In this document: piece by piece, positions 45,748-55,788 of the stretch
How positions within the stretch are numbered: position 1 is the first letter of the stretch
Layout of the letters: each line of letters starts with the position of its first letter
NCBI RefSeq assembly: GCF_003666605.1
Contig: NZ_RCIV01000003.1
Location: 62,001 to 126,000 of the forward strand
Length of the DNA: 64,000 nt
DNA from: Propionibacterium australiense
GTDB taxonomy: Bacteria; Actinomycetota; Actinomycetes; Propionibacteriales; Propionibacteriaceae
Direction of reading: 5' to 3'
Made by a program: the position numbers and the translations under genes
The notes under the pieces: model-generated
Database searches by the model: none
The model's input: the letters and a program-made list of their open reading frames with translations, nothing else
What the model was told of the DNA's origin: nothing

Positions 45748-47343
45748 TCATGGAGCGGTCCGCTCCGAGGACGGCGGCTCCCCCTCCATGATCCGCGACG
45801 GGTCAACGGGCGGCCCCCACGACAACAACTCGGCGTCGCTGGGCTCGGTGGGCGGCGGCGCCATGGTGGCCTGCGCACGCGTGTCCTGTGCACCAGCCGG
45901 TGGCGGGCCCCAGGGCTGCTGCGGCGCGGGCGCCGGCCGGTCCCCGGCAGGGGATGTCCACTCGGCATGCGCGCCGGTGCCCGGAGGGTTCGGGCCGTCG
46001 AGCAGTTCGTCGAGGACTCCGACCGGCCCATCCGTGCCGGTGCCCGGAGGATTCATGGCAGGCCGGCTGCGGGCGGTCGTCGTGGTCGGTACGTCGGCCT
46101 CCGCCGGGGGCCGGGCGGTCCGGTCCGCCGCCCCGGACAGCTGACCGGCCCACTGCTGCGGAAGCCCCTGCTGCGGCACGGGCTGACCGGCCCACTGGGG
46201 TACGGGCTGACCGGCCCACTGGGGTACGGGCTGGCCGGCCCACTGGGGTACGGGCTGGCCGGCCGACAGCTGGTACGGCATACCGCCTTGGGAGATCGTC
46301 GGGAGGGGAACCTGGACGCCCTGCGGCCAGTGGCCTGCGACCATGGGCTGGGCCGCCGGTTCACAGGTCACGGCAAGTCGCCGGGCCCGGGCGCGCCAGT
46401 AGACGAGCAGCACCGCGAGGGCGACGAAGCCGAGCTGCAGCAGGCTCAGGGGGCTGCCGGCCCCATCGGTACGGTCCATCATGTGGCTGATGTCGCTGAA
46501 CGGCAGCGTGATCATGGCCGTCATGTTGTTGACGATGTGCATGGCCGTCGAGGCCTCCAGCCCGCCGGTGCGATAGCACATGAGGCAGGCGGCGACGCCG
46601 AACCCGAAGTAGAAGATGTTGAGCCACGGGTCCTGGGCGCCATGGGCCAGCATGAAGAAGAAGGAGCTGACGACGCAGCCGGTGACGGCCGAGACGAGGC
46701 CGAGTGTCCGCGTGTGCTGCGGGAAGCAGCTGGCCACGAGGCGGTTGATGCCGCCGCGGAAGAACCACTCCTCGCCGGCGCACTGGATGGGCGTGGTGAG
46801 CAGCACGCCCAGCAGGAGGACGACCGTGTTCTCGTTGACGGACAGCTCCCCCATTCCCTCGTCCGAGAGGACCACGGAGAGCGTGATGAAGACGCCCCAG
46901 AGCGGCAGGAACATGAGCAGGCAGCCGCCGAACCAGCGCCAGCGGAAACGCCCCGTCACCGAGTGGACGAAACGGATCGGCTGGGAGTGGATCCGCGCCA
47001 CGAGCCAGGCGATCGGGATCGAGCAGGCCAGCGCGAGATTGTTCGTGATGAACAGTTCGGGCGTGAAACCGCCGCCGGTCAGGATCTGCTCGAGGTAGTC
47101 CTGCACGGCGATGCCCTGTCTGGCGATGGTCGTGGCGATGGCGAGCATGCTGAGGACGAGCGCGGCTGCGAACCACAGCGCACCGGCGACGAGGGCGCCG
47201 ACGATCGGCCGCCACACCCGCCAGCGCGGTGAACGCCACAGCCCGTGGTAGCGGACCGGCGTCGTGGGAAGCGCAGGCTCGGGGGGCAGTGGCCAGGGCG
47301 CGGGCATGGGCGGGTACACCGTCGGAGGGTAGGCGATGCTCAT
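45748..47343 (-). CDS. CPBP family intramembrane metalloprotease
   Basis: A 531-aa polytopic membrane protein of the CAAX-protease/bacteriocin-processing (ABI) family. Motif 1 is GEEWFFRGGINRL (E191, E192, R196), followed by HGAQDPWLNIFYFGFGVA and HIVNNMTAM with the later metal-ligand His residues. The C-terminal ~190 residues are a cytosolic Pro/Gln-rich tail containing an octapeptide repeat (PQWAGQPV). Substrate unknown. It lies 12 bp before the TIGR03960 gene. Confidence 0.88.
   Translation of the reverse strand: MSIAYPPTVYPPMPAPWPLPPEPALPTTPVRYHGLWRSPRWRVWRPIVGALVAGALWFAAALVLSMLAIATTIARQGIAVQDYLEQILTGGGFTPELFITNNLALACSIPIAWLVARIHSQPIRFVHSVTGRFRWRWFGGCLLMFLPLWGVFITLSVVLSDEGMGELSVNENTVVLLLGVLLTTPIQCAGEEWFFRGGINRLVASCFPQHTRTLGLVSAVTGCVVSSFFFMLAHGAQDPWLNIFYFGFGVAACLMCYRTGGLEASTAMHIVNNMTAMITLPFSDISHMMDRTDGAGSPLSLLQLGFVALAVLLVYWRARARRLAVTCEPAAQPMVAGHWPQGVQVPLPTISQGGMPYQLSAGQPVPQWAGQPVPQWAGQPVPQWAGQPVPQQGLPQQWAGQLSGAADRTARPPAEADVPTTTTARSRPAMNPPGTGTDGPVGVLDELLDGPNPPGTGAHAEWTSPAGDRPAPAPQQPWGPPPAGAQDTRAQATMAPPPTEPSDAELLSWGPPVDPSRIMEGEPPSSERTAP
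46180..46262. repeat. 24-bp tandem repeat inside the CPBP protease gene
   Basis: Three full units (46180-46203, 46204-46227, 46228-46251) and an 11-bp partial unit, differing by one A/G change. They encode PQWAGQPV repeats on the minus strand. Such perfect in-frame repeats are prone to copy-number change. Confidence 0.95.
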
Positions 47344-47420
47344 GACGCCACCCTAACGACTCGGCGCACGCCGCGGGGGCCGTCCACGACCCAGCTGGCC
47401 CGGGCGGCCCCGGGCGTCGG

Positions 47421-48836
47421 CTATCGGATGCCGTCCGGGTCGTCGGCGACGGACATGGTGAGCGGGACGGCCCCCTCGCCGGTGGTGTCGTCGGCGAGGA
47501 TGTCGCGCGCCTCGCCGGCCAGGTGCACCGAGCCGATGACGAGCACACCGGCTTCCTCGCCTGCCCCCCGGGCGAGGGTCATGGCCTTGTTGAGCGCCTC
47601 CGCGGTGTCCTGGGCGGTGTGCACGCGGGCCCGGCCGAACGATCCGACGGCGGCCTGGGCGAGGTCCGCGACGCCCATGGCGCGCGGGCTGCCGCGGACG
47701 GCGGTGACGACGACCTGGTCGAGTTCGGCGGCGAGCAGGTCCAGCACGGCGTCGACCTGCTTGTCGGCCATCATGGCGAGCACGCCGACAACGGGTTGCA
47801 TCGCGAAGGCCTCGCGCAGGCCGGCCAGGGTGGCGCGCACGCCGTGCGGGTTGTGGGCGGTGTCGAGCACGACGAGCGGGTCGTGGTGGATCGCCTCCAG
47901 CCGACCGGGAGCCCGGACGTTGGCCAGCCCCTCGGCGAGGACCGCTGGTTCGACGGCGCGCCCGCCGCAGAACGCCTCGACGGCGGCGACGGCAACGGCG
48001 GCGTTGTGGGCCATGTGGGCGCCGTGCAGGGGCAGGAAGAGATCCCCGACCGGCCCGCCCGTGCCCTCGAGCCGCAGCAGCTGACCGCCGACGGCCGGCT
48101 GCCGGTCGAGCAGGGCGAAGTCGGGTCCCTCGCGCACCATCGTCGCCCCCACCTGGGCGCAGTGCCGGGACAGGGCTGCTGCCGCCTCGGGCAGCTGGCC
48201 GGCCAGCACCGCGGTCGCCCCGGGCTTGATGATCCCGGCCTTCTCGGCGGCGATCTCGCCGATCGTGCCGCCGAGGTACTGCATGTGGTCCAGGTCAACA
48301 GGCCCGACGACCCCGACCTGGGCGTCGGCCACATTGGTGGCGTCCCAGCGCCCGCCCATGCCGACCTCCATGATCGCCACGTCGACGGGCGCGTCGGCGA
48401 ATGCCGCATAGGCCATGGCGACCATGGCCTCGAAGAAGGTGAGGGCGATGCCATCGATCCGCTCGGCGTCGACCATGCCGACCATGGGGCTGATCTGCTC
48501 CCAGAGTTCGTCGAAACGGGCCGCCTCGATCGGGGAGCCGTCGATGCAGATGCGTTCGGTGATGTCCTGCAGGTGCGGGGAGCTGAAACGTCCGGTGCGC
48601 AGGCCCATTGAGCGCAGGAGGGCGTCGATGATGGCCGCGGTGCTGCCCTTGCCGTTGGTGCCGGTGACGGCGATCACCGGGCAGGCGTCCTGCGGCGAGC
48701 CGAGCAGCTCGCACAGCGCCTCGATGCGCGCCAGGGTGGGGCCGATGCGATGCTCGGGCCACCGCGAGGTGAGGGACTCGACGATACGGGCGTGGCCGGA
48801 CGGGGGACCGGGATTCTTCTCAGGTGTGCTGGTCAT
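47421..48836 (-). CDS. folC: dihydrofolate synthase / folylpolyglutamate synthase
   Basis: Adds glutamate to dihydropteroate and folates. The 471-aa Mur-ligase-family protein has the ATP loop VIAVTGTNGKGSTAAIIDAL near residue 57, SSPHLQDITERICIDG, and the H-box region GMGGRWDATNVAD. ATG 48836 was preferred to a TTG nine bases upstream. In many actinobacteria folC follows valS; here valS lies on the other strand about 1.1 kb away. Confidence 0.93.
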   Translation of the reverse strand: MTSTPEKNPGPPSGHARIVESLTSRWPEHRIGPTLARIEALCELLGSPQDACPVIAVTGTNGKGSTAAIIDALLRSMGLRTGRFSSPHLQDITERICIDGSPIEAARFDELWEQISPMVGMVDAERIDGIALTFFEAMVAMAYAAFADAPVDVAIMEVGMGGRWDATNVADAQVGVVGPVDLDHMQYLGGTIGEIAAEKAGIIKPGATAVLAGQLPEAAAALSRHCAQVGATMVREGPDFALLDRQPAVGGQLLRLEGTGGPVGDLFLPLHGAHMAHNAAVAVAAVEAFCGGRAVEPAVLAEGLANVRAPGRLEAIHHDPLVVLDTAHNPHGVRATLAGLREAFAMQPVVGVLAMMADKQVDAVLDLLAAELDQVVVTAVRGSPRAMGVADLAQAAVGSFGRARVHTAQDTAEALNKAMTLARGAGEEAGVLVIGSVHLAGEARDILADDTTGEGAVPLTMSVADDPDGIR

Positions 48837-48969
48837 CGCGCTCAAGACTAGTTGCGGATCCTGACCCGGTGTCCCGCCGAGCTCCGAGCGGGCGGAACGC
48901 GCCCGGACCCCGGGTAGACTTCCCTAGCAGTCCGGACACGGACCAGGACGCTCGAGCCGGAAGGTTGAC

Positions 48970-49815
48970 ATGGCCTCGAAGAACTCAGGCAGGAAACAGG
49001 CCCCCCCTGGCGGTGCGGGCACGAGCCGCCGAGAGGCGCTGCGTCAGGCCCAGGCCGCGCAGGCCGCTCACCAGAGGCGGGTGCGCATGGCCCTCATCAT
49101 CGTGTGCGCCGTCGCCATCATCGCGGTGATCGTCGTCGTGGCGCTCGGCGCCACCGGACGGCTCAGCCCTGGCAAGGACGAGCCGACCGCGACGAACCTG
49201 GGCGAGCAGATCACCCCGCCGCACGCGAACGACGACGGCAGCGGCATCCTCTCGCCGCTCAACACGAGCGACTCGGCCCCGACCCTGGTCGTCTACGAGG
49301 ACTACCAGTGCCCGATCTGCCAGACCTACGAGCAGCAGCTCGGCCCGGTCTTCCGTTCGCTGGCCGCCAGCGGGAAGATCCGGATCGAGTACCGCACCCG
49401 CATCTTCCTCGACCGCAACCTGGAGCAGGTGAACGCGGCCAACGGCACCCCGGAGTCCTCCAAGCGTGCCGCGATGGCGGCGGTCTGCGCCGACGAGGTC
49501 GGCAGGTTCCAGGAGTACCACGACGCCGCCTACGCCGCCGCGCCCGCGCAGGAGGGCGACGGCTACCCCGTCCAGCAGCTGCGTGAGGAGATCGCCGAGG
49601 CGGCCGGCATCACCGGCGACGACCTGACGAGGTTCCAGAGCTGCGTCGACCAGAACCAGGCGCAGTCCTTCGTGGAGAACGTCGAGCAGGCCGGCATGGA
49701 CGCCGGTGTCACCGCGACCCCGACCTTCCAGGTCAACGGGAACCCGGTGTCGTTCCAGGGCGTCGACATCAAGAGCGAGGAGTCGGTGCTGGAGGCCATC
49801 AGGGCCGCAGCCTGA
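48970..49815 (+). CDS. membrane-anchored DsbA-family thioredoxin-like protein
   Basis: An extracytoplasmic thiol oxidoreductase. The 281 residues comprise a basic cytoplasmic N-terminus, one transmembrane helix (about 40-60), and a DsbA-like domain with active-site CPIC (114-117), an inserted helical part, and a cis-Pro loop in TATPTFQVNG. A further Cys lies in FQSCVDQN. It probably forms or isomerises disulfides in secreted proteins; its redox partner (VKOR/DsbB) is not in the window. A hairpin follows. Confidence 0.9.
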   Translation: MASKNSGRKQAPPGGAGTSRREALRQAQAAQAAHQRRVRMALIIVCAVAIIAVIVVVALGATGRLSPGKDEPTATNLGEQITPPHANDDGSGILSPLNTSDSAPTLVVYEDYQCPICQTYEQQLGPVFRSLAASGKIRIEYRTRIFLDRNLEQVNAANGTPESSKRAAMAAVCADEVGRFQEYHDAAYAAAPAQEGDGYPVQQLREEIAEAAGITGDDLTRFQSCVDQNQAQSFVENVEQAGMDAGVTATPTFQVNGNPVSFQGVDIKSEESVLEAIRAAA

Positions 49816-49838
49816 GCCGCTCCCCCGCTTCCCAACCA

Positions 49839-49873
49839 GCCGAGCCCCCACCCCTCCCGGGCGGGGGCTCGGC
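49839..49873 (+). terminator. terminator after the DsbA-like gene
   Basis: GCCGAGCCCCC (49839-49849) pairs perfectly with GGGGGCTCGGC (49863-49873) across a 13-nt loop, 23 bp after the stop codon. Confidence 0.75.
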
Positions 49874-49930
49874 GCCGCCCGCCCCTGTCCGCGGCTCCGC
49901 GTGACGGGTCGGGCCGCGGTGACCGATTAG

Positions 49931-49936
49931 TAGGAT
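49931..49936 (+). promoter_or_regulatory. -10 box of valS
   Basis: TAGGAT followed by seven bases and then the ATG at 49944, a spacing that fits leaderless initiation. No Shine-Dalgarno sequence is present. Confidence 0.5.
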
Positions 49937-49943
49937 GTCCCCC

Positions 49944-52544
49944 ATGACTGCCACATCCGCACCGACGACACCCGCTTCGACCGCCCAGGGCTGGCGGGTA
50001 CCCGATCGTCCGGTGCTCGAGGGGCTCGAGGACAAGTGGTCGGCGGCCTGGGAGGCCGACCAGCTGTACGCGTTCACGCGCCCCCGCGACCGTCGCCAGG
50101 TGTTCAGCATCGACACGCCCCCGCCCACCGTCTCGGGCTCGTTGCACGTCGGCCACGTGTTCAGCTACACCCACACCGACGTCGTGGCCCGCTACCAGCG
50201 CATGATGGGCAAGCACGTCTTCTACCCGATGGGCTGGGACGACAACGGCCTGCCCACCGAACGCCGCGTCCAGAACTACTTCGGCGTGCGCTGCGACCCG
50301 TCGACCCCCTACGATCCCGACTTCGAGCCCCCGGCCAGACCCGACCCGAAGAAGCAGGTGGCGATCAGCCGCCGCAACTTCGTCGAGCTGTGCCACCGCC
50401 TCACCGTGGTGGACGAGGAGGCGTTCGCCGATCTGTGGCGCAAGGTCGGCCTGTCGGTCGACTGGAACCAGCTGTACACGACGATCGGCACCGAGACGCA
50501 GCGCATCTCGCAGCTGGCCTTCCTGCGCAACTACGAGCGCGGCGAGGCCTACATGAGCGAGGCCCCCACCATGTGGGACGTCACCTTCCAGACCGCCGTC
50601 GCCCAGGCCGAGCTCGAGGCCCGCGACTACCCCGGCGCCTACCACCGGCTGGGCTTCCACGCCAAGGACGGCACCGACGTCTTCATCGAGACGACCCGCC
50701 CCGAGCTGCTCGTCTCGTGCTGCGCCCTCATCGCCCACCCGGACGACGACCGCTACCGGCATCTGTTCGGTCAGACGGTCACCACGCCCGTCTTCGGCGT
50801 CGAGGTGCCGGTCCTGGCGCACCCGACAGCCGAGATGGACAAGGGCGCCGGCATCGCCATGTGCTGCACCTTCGGCGACCTCACCGACGTCCAGTGGTGG
50901 CGCGAGCTGAACCTGCCCACGCGCACGGTGATCGGCCGCGACGGCCGCCTGCAGCGCGAGCGGCCCGACTGGCTGCCCGATCCGTCCTTCTACGAGGCCG
51001 AGCTGGCCGGCAAGACCGTCTTCAGCGCCCGCGCCGCCATGGTCGCCAGGCTCCAGGCCACCGGCGAGATGGTCGGCGAGCCGAAACCGACCCAGCGCAT
51101 GGCCAACTTCTACGAGAAGGGCGACAAGCCCCTCGAGATCGTCTCGACCCGCCAGTGGTACATCGCCAACGGCGGCCGTGACGAGGCCCTCAAGGCCCGC
51201 CTGCTGTCCCGCGGCGAGCAGATCGACTTCGTGCCCGATCACATGAGGTTCCGCTACTCGAACTGGGTCGAGGGCCTCAACGGCGACTGGCTCATCAGCC
51301 GCCAGCGCTTCTTCGGCATCCCCTTCCCCGTCTGGTACCGGCTCGACGCGAACGGTGACCCCGACTACGCCGAGCCGATCATGGCGGCCCCCGAGACCCT
51401 GCCCGTCGACCCGAGTTCGGACTGCCCGCCCGGCTTCGACCCGGGCCAGCGCGGCGTCCCCGGCGGTTTCATGGCCGATCCCGACGTCATGGACACCTGG
51501 GCCACCAGCTCGCTGACACCCGAGATCGTCTGCGGCTGGGAGCGCGACCCCGAGCTGTTCGGGCTGACCTTCCCGATGGACATGGCCCCGCAGGCCCACG
51601 ACATCATCCGCACCTGGCTGTTCAGCCGCGTCGTGCGCGCCGACTTCGAGTTCGGCACCGTGCCGTGGCGCCGCGCCACGGTCTCGGGTTTCGTCGTCGA
51701 CCCGGACCGCAAGAAGATGAGCAAGTCGAGGGGCAATGTCATCGTGCCCACCGACATCATCGACAAGTACGGCGCGGACGCCGTGCGCTGGCGCGCAGCG
51801 ATGGCCCGCCCGGGCATGGACTCCCCCTTCGACGAACGCCAGATGAAGGTCGGCCGCCGGCTCGCCATGAAGGTGCTCAACGCCAGCCGGTTCGTCCTCG
51901 GCATGGGCGCCCCGACCGGCCCCGAGGCCATCACCGAGCCCGTCGACCTGGCCGAGCTCGCCGTGCTCCGCGAGGTCGTCGACAAGGCCGGCCGGGCGCT
52001 GGCCGAGTTCGACTACACGACGGCGCTCGAGGCCACCGAGAGCTTCTTCTGGAGCTTCTGCGACGACTACCTCGAACTCGTCAAGGAACGCGCCTACGGC
52101 GCCCGCGGCGAGCAGGCCGCCGCCTCGGCGAATGCGAGCCTGCAACTGGCCCTGTCGGTCGTCCTGCGGCTGCTGGCCCCGTTCATGCCGTTCGTCACCG
52201 AGGAGGTCTGGAGCTGGTGGCAGGACGGTTCGGTGCACACGGCCGCCTGGCCCGCCGTCGAGGAGCTGCCCGCCGGCGGTGACGTCTCGCTGGTCGCCGA
52301 CATGGCCGCCGCCCTCATCCTGGTGCGCGGCGCCAAGTCCGACGCCAAGGTCTCCATGCGGACCCCCATCGAGGCCATCACCGTGACGGGCCCGGCCTCC
52401 TCGATCGCCAACCTCGCCCTCATCGCAGACGACCTGTCGGCCGTCGGCCACATCGCGTGTCCGATCGCCTTCGTCGAGGGCGGCGAGACCGTCACCGCCG
52501 AGATCGCCCTGGGTGAGCCCCCGGCGAAGAAACCGCGCGGCTGA
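49944..52544 (+). CDS. valS: valyl-tRNA synthetase
   Basis: Class I synthetase charging tRNA-Val, with editing. The 866-aa protein has the HIGH-like motif [34 protein letters not shown] of the editing domain, and [20 protein letters not shown] 49944 was chosen over an in-frame ATG nine bases upstream because the TAGGAT box overlaps the latter. Like other actinobacterial ValRS of this subtype it is slightly shorter than the E. coli enzyme and lacks an obvious long C-terminal coiled coil. Confidence 0.95.
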   Translation: MTATSAPTTPASTAQGWRVPDRPVLEGLEDKWSAAWEADQLYAFTRPRDRRQVFSIDTPPPTVSGSLHVGHVFSYTHTDVVARYQRMMGKHVFYPMGWDDNGLPTERRVQNYFGVRCDPSTPYDPDFEPPARPDPKKQVAISRRNFVELCHRLTVVDEEAFADLWRKVGLSVDWNQLYTTIGTETQRISQLAFLRNYERGEAYMSEAPTMWDVTFQTAVAQAELEARDYPGAYHRLGFHAKDGTDVFIETTRPELLVSCCALIAHPDDDRYRHLFGQTVTTPVFGVEVPVLAHPTAEMDKGAGIAMCCTFGDLTDVQWWRELNLPTRTVIGRDGRLQRERPDWLPDPSFYEAELAGKTVFSARAAMVARLQATGEMVGEPKPTQRMANFYEKGDKPLEIVSTRQWYIANGGRDEALKARLLSRGEQIDFVPDHMRFRYSNWVEGLNGDWLISRQRFFGIPFPVWYRLDANGDPDYAEPIMAAPETLPVDPSSDCPPGFDPGQRGVPGGFMADPDVMDTWATSSLTPEIVCGWERDPELFGLTFPMDMAPQAHDIIRTWLFSRVVRADFEFGTVPWRRATVSGFVVDPDRKKMSKSRGNVIVPTDIIDKYGADAVRWRAAMARPGMDSPFDERQMKVGRRLAMKVLNASRFVLGMGAPTGPEAITEPVDLAELAVLREVVDKAGRALAEFDYTTALEATESFFWSFCDDYLELVKERAYGARGEQAAASANASLQLALSVVLRLLAPFMPFVTEEVWSWWQDGSVHTAAWPAVEELPAGGDVSLVADMAAALILVRGAKSDAKVSMRTPIEAITVTGPASSIANLALIADDLSAVGHIACPIAFVEGGETVTAEIALGEPPAKKPRG

Positions 52545-52577
52545 CGCAGCCGTCACGGGGCGGCCGCCGGGAAACCC

Positions 52578-53312
52578 TCAGGTCCCGGCGGGCTCGAGGA
52601 GCAGCTGGTCGAGCGAGACGACGGCCGGCTGGTCCGCCGACGCCTGGCCACGGCCGGCCCGGTCGAGCCAGAAGGACTGCATGCCCACCCGGCTCGCGCC
52701 CCTGGCGTCGCGCAGGTGGTCGTCGACGTAACCGACCAGGGCGGGCGCCGAACCGAGCCGCGCACACACCGCGCGGTACGCGGCGGGATCGGGTTTGCCG
52801 ACACCGAGCTGGTCGGAGGAGAAGACCCCGGCGAAACGGCCCTCCAGGCCGAGCCTGCGGACCTTCATCACGGTCATCTGCTGGGCCGAGTTCGACAGCA
52901 CCGCCACGGGGATGCCCGCCGCGTCGGCACGGTCGATGAGCCCCAGCGCGTCGGGCCACGGGGTGCACGCCTCGGCGAAGGCGCGTCGGTAGATCAGTTC
53001 GAAGTGGCGCAGGCGCTCGTCGTCGATCCGCTCGCCGAGGCCGGCCGCCAGGTCCGTCAGGCGTCCGCGCCGCATCGTCTCGAAATCGATCTCGCCCCTG
53101 GTGAACCGATCGAACCATCCGGCGCTGTCGGCCACGTAGTCCTCGATGCGCCGGGAGCGGTCCTGCTCGTCGAGCCGGGGCCACAGCGCATTGGTCGCCT
53201 GACGCAGACCGGCGCGCATGGCCCGGCCCGTCTTGTTGATGGTGTCGTCCATGTCGAGGACGAGCGCGGCGACACGCAGCACCGGTCGGCGGCGGTCGAC
53301 AGCAGCGGGCAC
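52578..53312 (-). CDS. HAD superfamily hydrolase
   Basis: A 244-aa phosphatase-like protein. Motif I is LVLDMDDTINKTG (nucleophile Asp and acid/base Asp), motif II VLSNSA, motif III Lys in GVGKPDPAAYRAV, and motif IV GYVDDHLRDARGA. A helical cap lies between I and II. The substrate cannot be read from sequence. GTG 53312 is the likely start; a later GTG at the LRVAALVLD segment is possible. Downstream of the aco operon terminator, convergent with valS. Confidence 0.86.
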   Translation of the reverse strand: MPAAVDRRRPVLRVAALVLDMDDTINKTGRAMRAGLRQATNALWPRLDEQDRSRRIEDYVADSAGWFDRFTRGEIDFETMRRGRLTDLAAGLGERIDDERLRHFELIYRRAFAEACTPWPDALGLIDRADAAGIPVAVLSNSAQQMTVMKVRRLGLEGRFAGVFSSDQLGVGKPDPAAYRAVCARLGSAPALVGYVDDHLRDARGASRVGMQSFWLDRAGRGQASADQPAVVSLDQLLLEPAGT

Positions 53313-53404
53313 ACGACCAGCATAGGGGCAGGCCGCGTGACGAGAACCCCCGAGGCGCCGGTGTCGACGCCGTGCCCGGTCGTGCTCCTGCGATGAGAGG
53401 GCCT

Positions 53405-53430
53405 GTGGGGGCGCCCGGGAGCGCCCCCAC
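53405..53430 (-). terminator. terminator of the aco operon
   Basis: GTGGGGGCGC and GCGCCCCCAC form a perfect 10-bp stem with a 6-nt loop, 18 bp after the lipoyl-domain gene. Confidence 0.75.
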
Positions 53431-53447
53431 GGATGGCTGCTGATCGA

Positions 53448-53735
53448 TCAGCCGTGCTGTGCGATGAATGCCTCGATCTCGGCATCGGGGGTGTCCGCGT
53501 CGGCGATGACGCCGAGCAGCGCACCGACCTCGTAGCTCTGGCCCGGCTCGGCGATGAGCCGGCGGATGACCCCGGCCGCGGGCGAGGGCAGCTCGCCCTC
53601 GATCTTGTCACTGGAGATGCCGCCGAGGTTGTCCTCGACCGCGACGGTGTCGCCCTCGGCGACGTTCCACTCGGTGAACTCGCCCTCCTGCATGGTCATG
53701 CCCCACTTGGGCATGGTGATCGCTGTGATGGCCAT
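53448..53735 (-). CDS. free-standing lipoyl (biotin/lipoyl attachment) domain protein
   Basis: A 95-aa protein consisting of one lipoyl domain: MPKWGMTMQEGEFTEWNV and SSDKIEGELPSPAAG, with Lys44 as the expected lipoylation site. In acetoin dehydrogenases this domain is normally the N-terminus of the E2 subunit AcoC, which also carries a catalytic acyltransferase or hydrolase-fold domain. Here the gene stops after the domain and no E2 catalytic part or E3 follows. It is the last gene of the aco cluster, 9 bp after acoB. Confidence 0.9.
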   Translation of the reverse strand: MAITAITMPKWGMTMQEGEFTEWNVAEGDTVAVEDNLGGISSDKIEGELPSPAAGVIRRLIAEPGQSYEVGALLGVIADADTPDAEIEAFIAQHG

Positions 53736-53744
53736 GTCTGCTCC

Positions 53745-54758
53745 CTATGCGTCGACTGGTTCCAGGGTGGTGCGGATCGCGGCGGCGATCTCGTCGGGGC
53801 CGGGCAGGTAGGCCTGCTCCAGCACCTGCGCGAACGGCACCGGGGTGTGCGGCGGGGTGACCAGCCCGATCGGCGCCTGCAGCCGCGGGCCGCGGGTGGC
53901 GACGAGGCTCACCAGGTCGGCGCCCATGCCGCAGCGCGGGTTGCCCTCGTCCACGACCACGCAGCGCCCGGTCCTCGTGACGGAGGCGAGGATCGTCGCC
54001 TCGTCGAGCGGGGATGTGGTGCGCGGGTCGACGACCTCGACCTCGATGCCCTCGCCATGGAGCGCCTCGGCCGCCCGTTGCGCCCTCGGCACCATCTGCC
54101 CCAGCGCGACGACCGTCGCGTCGGTGCCCTCGCGCACGACGTTGGCCTGGCCGAGCGGTACCTCGTAGGACTCGGTCGGGACCTCGCCGCGCACGCCGTA
54201 CAGCGCCTTGTGCTCGCAGAAGACGACGGGGTCGTCGTCGCGGATCGCCGCGGTCAGCAGGCCCTTGGCGTCGTAGGGGCTGCTCGGTACGACGACCTTG
54301 AGGCCGGGGACGTTGGTGAAGATGCTGTACAGCGTCTGGGAGTGCTGGGCGGCGGCGCCGACCCCGGCGCCGTAGCAGGTGCGGACCACCATCGGGGTCC
54401 GTGCCTTGCCGCCGAACATGTAGCGGAACTTCGCGGCCTGGTTGAAGATCTGGTCGAAGCAGACCCCGAGGAAGTCGATGAACATGAGTTCTGCCACGGG
54501 GCGCAGCCCGCTGACCGCGGCGCCGGCCGCGGCACCCATGATCGCCGACTCGCTGATCGGGGTGTCCAGGACCCGGTTGGGGAACTTCTCCCACAGTCCC
54601 TTGGTGAGGCCGAAGACCCCGCCCCAGGCGTCCATGGGCTGGCTGGTCCCGGCACCGCCGGCGACGTCCTCCCCGAACACGACGACCGACGGGTCACGGT
54701 CCATCTCCTGGGCGAGGGCCTCGTTGATGGCCTTCATGTAGCTCAGTGTGCGTGCCAT
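53745..54758 (-). CDS. acoB: acetoin dehydrogenase E1 component, beta subunit
   Basis: A 337-aa E1-beta protein of the thiamine-diphosphate 2-oxo-acid dehydrogenase family, starting MARTLSYMKAINEAL, with FGEDVAGGAG, PISESAIMGAAAGAAV and the C-terminal VTPPHTPVPFA. With AcoA it cleaves acetoin to acetaldehyde and an acetyl group carried by the lipoyl domain. The branched-chain or pyruvate complex is an alternative, but the neighbouring acoX and GAF regulator favour acetoin. It lies 16 bp after acoA. Confidence 0.88.
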   Translation of the reverse strand: MARTLSYMKAINEALAQEMDRDPSVVVFGEDVAGGAGTSQPMDAWGGVFGLTKGLWEKFPNRVLDTPISESAIMGAAAGAAVSGLRPVAELMFIDFLGVCFDQIFNQAAKFRYMFGGKARTPMVVRTCYGAGVGAAAQHSQTLYSIFTNVPGLKVVVPSSPYDAKGLLTAAIRDDDPVVFCEHKALYGVRGEVPTESYEVPLGQANVVREGTDATVVALGQMVPRAQRAAEALHGEGIEVEVVDPRTTSPLDEATILASVTRTGRCVVVDEGNPRCGMGADLVSLVATRGPRLQAPIGLVTPPHTPVPFAQVLEQAYLPGPDEIAAAIRTTLEPVDA

Positions 54759-54774
54759 TTCTGCGTCCTTCCAC

Positions 54775-55755
54775 CTAGTAGGAGACGTACACGTCCTCGG
54801 TAAGCGTCTCCAGTCCCGGTTCGGGTGCGGCCTTGGCCTGCGCCACCGAACGGTCGATCAGCTCACCGACCTCGCGGTCGACGTCCCGGAGCTGCCCGGC
54901 ATCGAGCAGGCCGGAGGCCGTGACGCGCTGCTCGAACAGGGTCAGCGGGTCGTGCTCGGCCCTGGCGGTGGGCACCTCGTCGGCGGGACGGTAGGCCTGC
55001 TGGTCTCCTTCGAAGTGCCCGTAGTAGCGCACCGTCTTGCACTCGAGCAGCGACGGACCGCCACCGCCGCGGGCTCGCCCGATGGCCGCCTGGGCCGCCT
55101 CGCGCACCTCGAAGTAGTCCTGCCCGTCGACCGTCATCGCCGGGATGCCGAAGGCGTCCCCGCGCTTGGCCACGTCGATGCCCTTCTGGTGGTACCGGCT
55201 CGAGGTCGCCTCGGCGTAACCGTTGTTCTCCACCACGAAGACGACCGGCAGGTCCCACACCGAGGCCAGGTTGAGTGATTCCAGGAAGGTGCCCTGGTTC
55301 GACCCGCCGTCGCCGGTGAACGAGACGGCCACCTGGTCGGTTCCGGTGACCTTGGCCTTCAGCCCCGCGCCGCACACCAGCGGCGGGCCGCCACCGACGA
55401 TGCCGTTGGCGCCGAGCATGCCGACGTCCAGGTCGGCGATGTGCATCGAACCACCGCGGCCCTTGCACAGCCCGGTCGCCTTGCCGTAGATCTCGGCCAT
55501 CATGGCCATGACGTCGCATCCCTTCGCGATGGCATGGCCGTGCCCCCGGTGAGTGCTGGCGATGTAGTCGTCCTTGGTGAGCAGATCACACACCCCCGTC
55601 GCCACGGCCTCCTCCCCCGCGTAGAGATGGACGAAGCCGGGGATCTCGCCAGTGGAGAACTCCTTGTGCAACCGCTCCTCGAACTCCCGGATCGTCCGCA
55701 TGGTGCGATAGGCGCCCAGCAGCTCGTCCGGGCCGATCCCAGTCGTCTGGCTCAT
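54775..55755 (-). CDS. acoA: acetoin dehydrogenase E1 component, alpha subunit
   Basis: A 326-aa E1-alpha protein with the thiamine-diphosphate motif GDGGSNQGTFLESLNLA followed by VVFVVENNGYAEAT, and the family segment YIASTHRGHGHAIAKG. It decarboxylates or cleaves the substrate together with AcoB. Of two tandem ATG codons, 55755 has the better spacing to GGAGGG. It follows acoX by 33 bp, consistent with one operon. Confidence 0.88.
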   Translation of the reverse strand: MSQTTGIGPDELLGAYRTMRTIREFEERLHKEFSTGEIPGFVHLYAGEEAVATGVCDLLTKDDYIASTHRGHGHAIAKGCDVMAMMAEIYGKATGLCKGRGGSMHIADLDVGMLGANGIVGGGPPLVCGAGLKAKVTGTDQVAVSFTGDGGSNQGTFLESLNLASVWDLPVVFVVENNGYAEATSSRYHQKGIDVAKRGDAFGIPAMTVDGQDYFEVREAAQAAIGRARGGGGPSLLECKTVRYYGHFEGDQQAYRPADEVPTARAEHDPLTLFEQRVTASGLLDAGQLRDVDREVGELIDRSVAQAKAAPEPGLETLTEDVYVSY

Positions 55756-55788
55756 CATGACTCCCTCCATTGGGTTGATGTCTCGAGG

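Noticed and set aside
49563-52556. Long minus-strand frame across valS.
   Set aside because: Antisense to valS with no recognisable domains.
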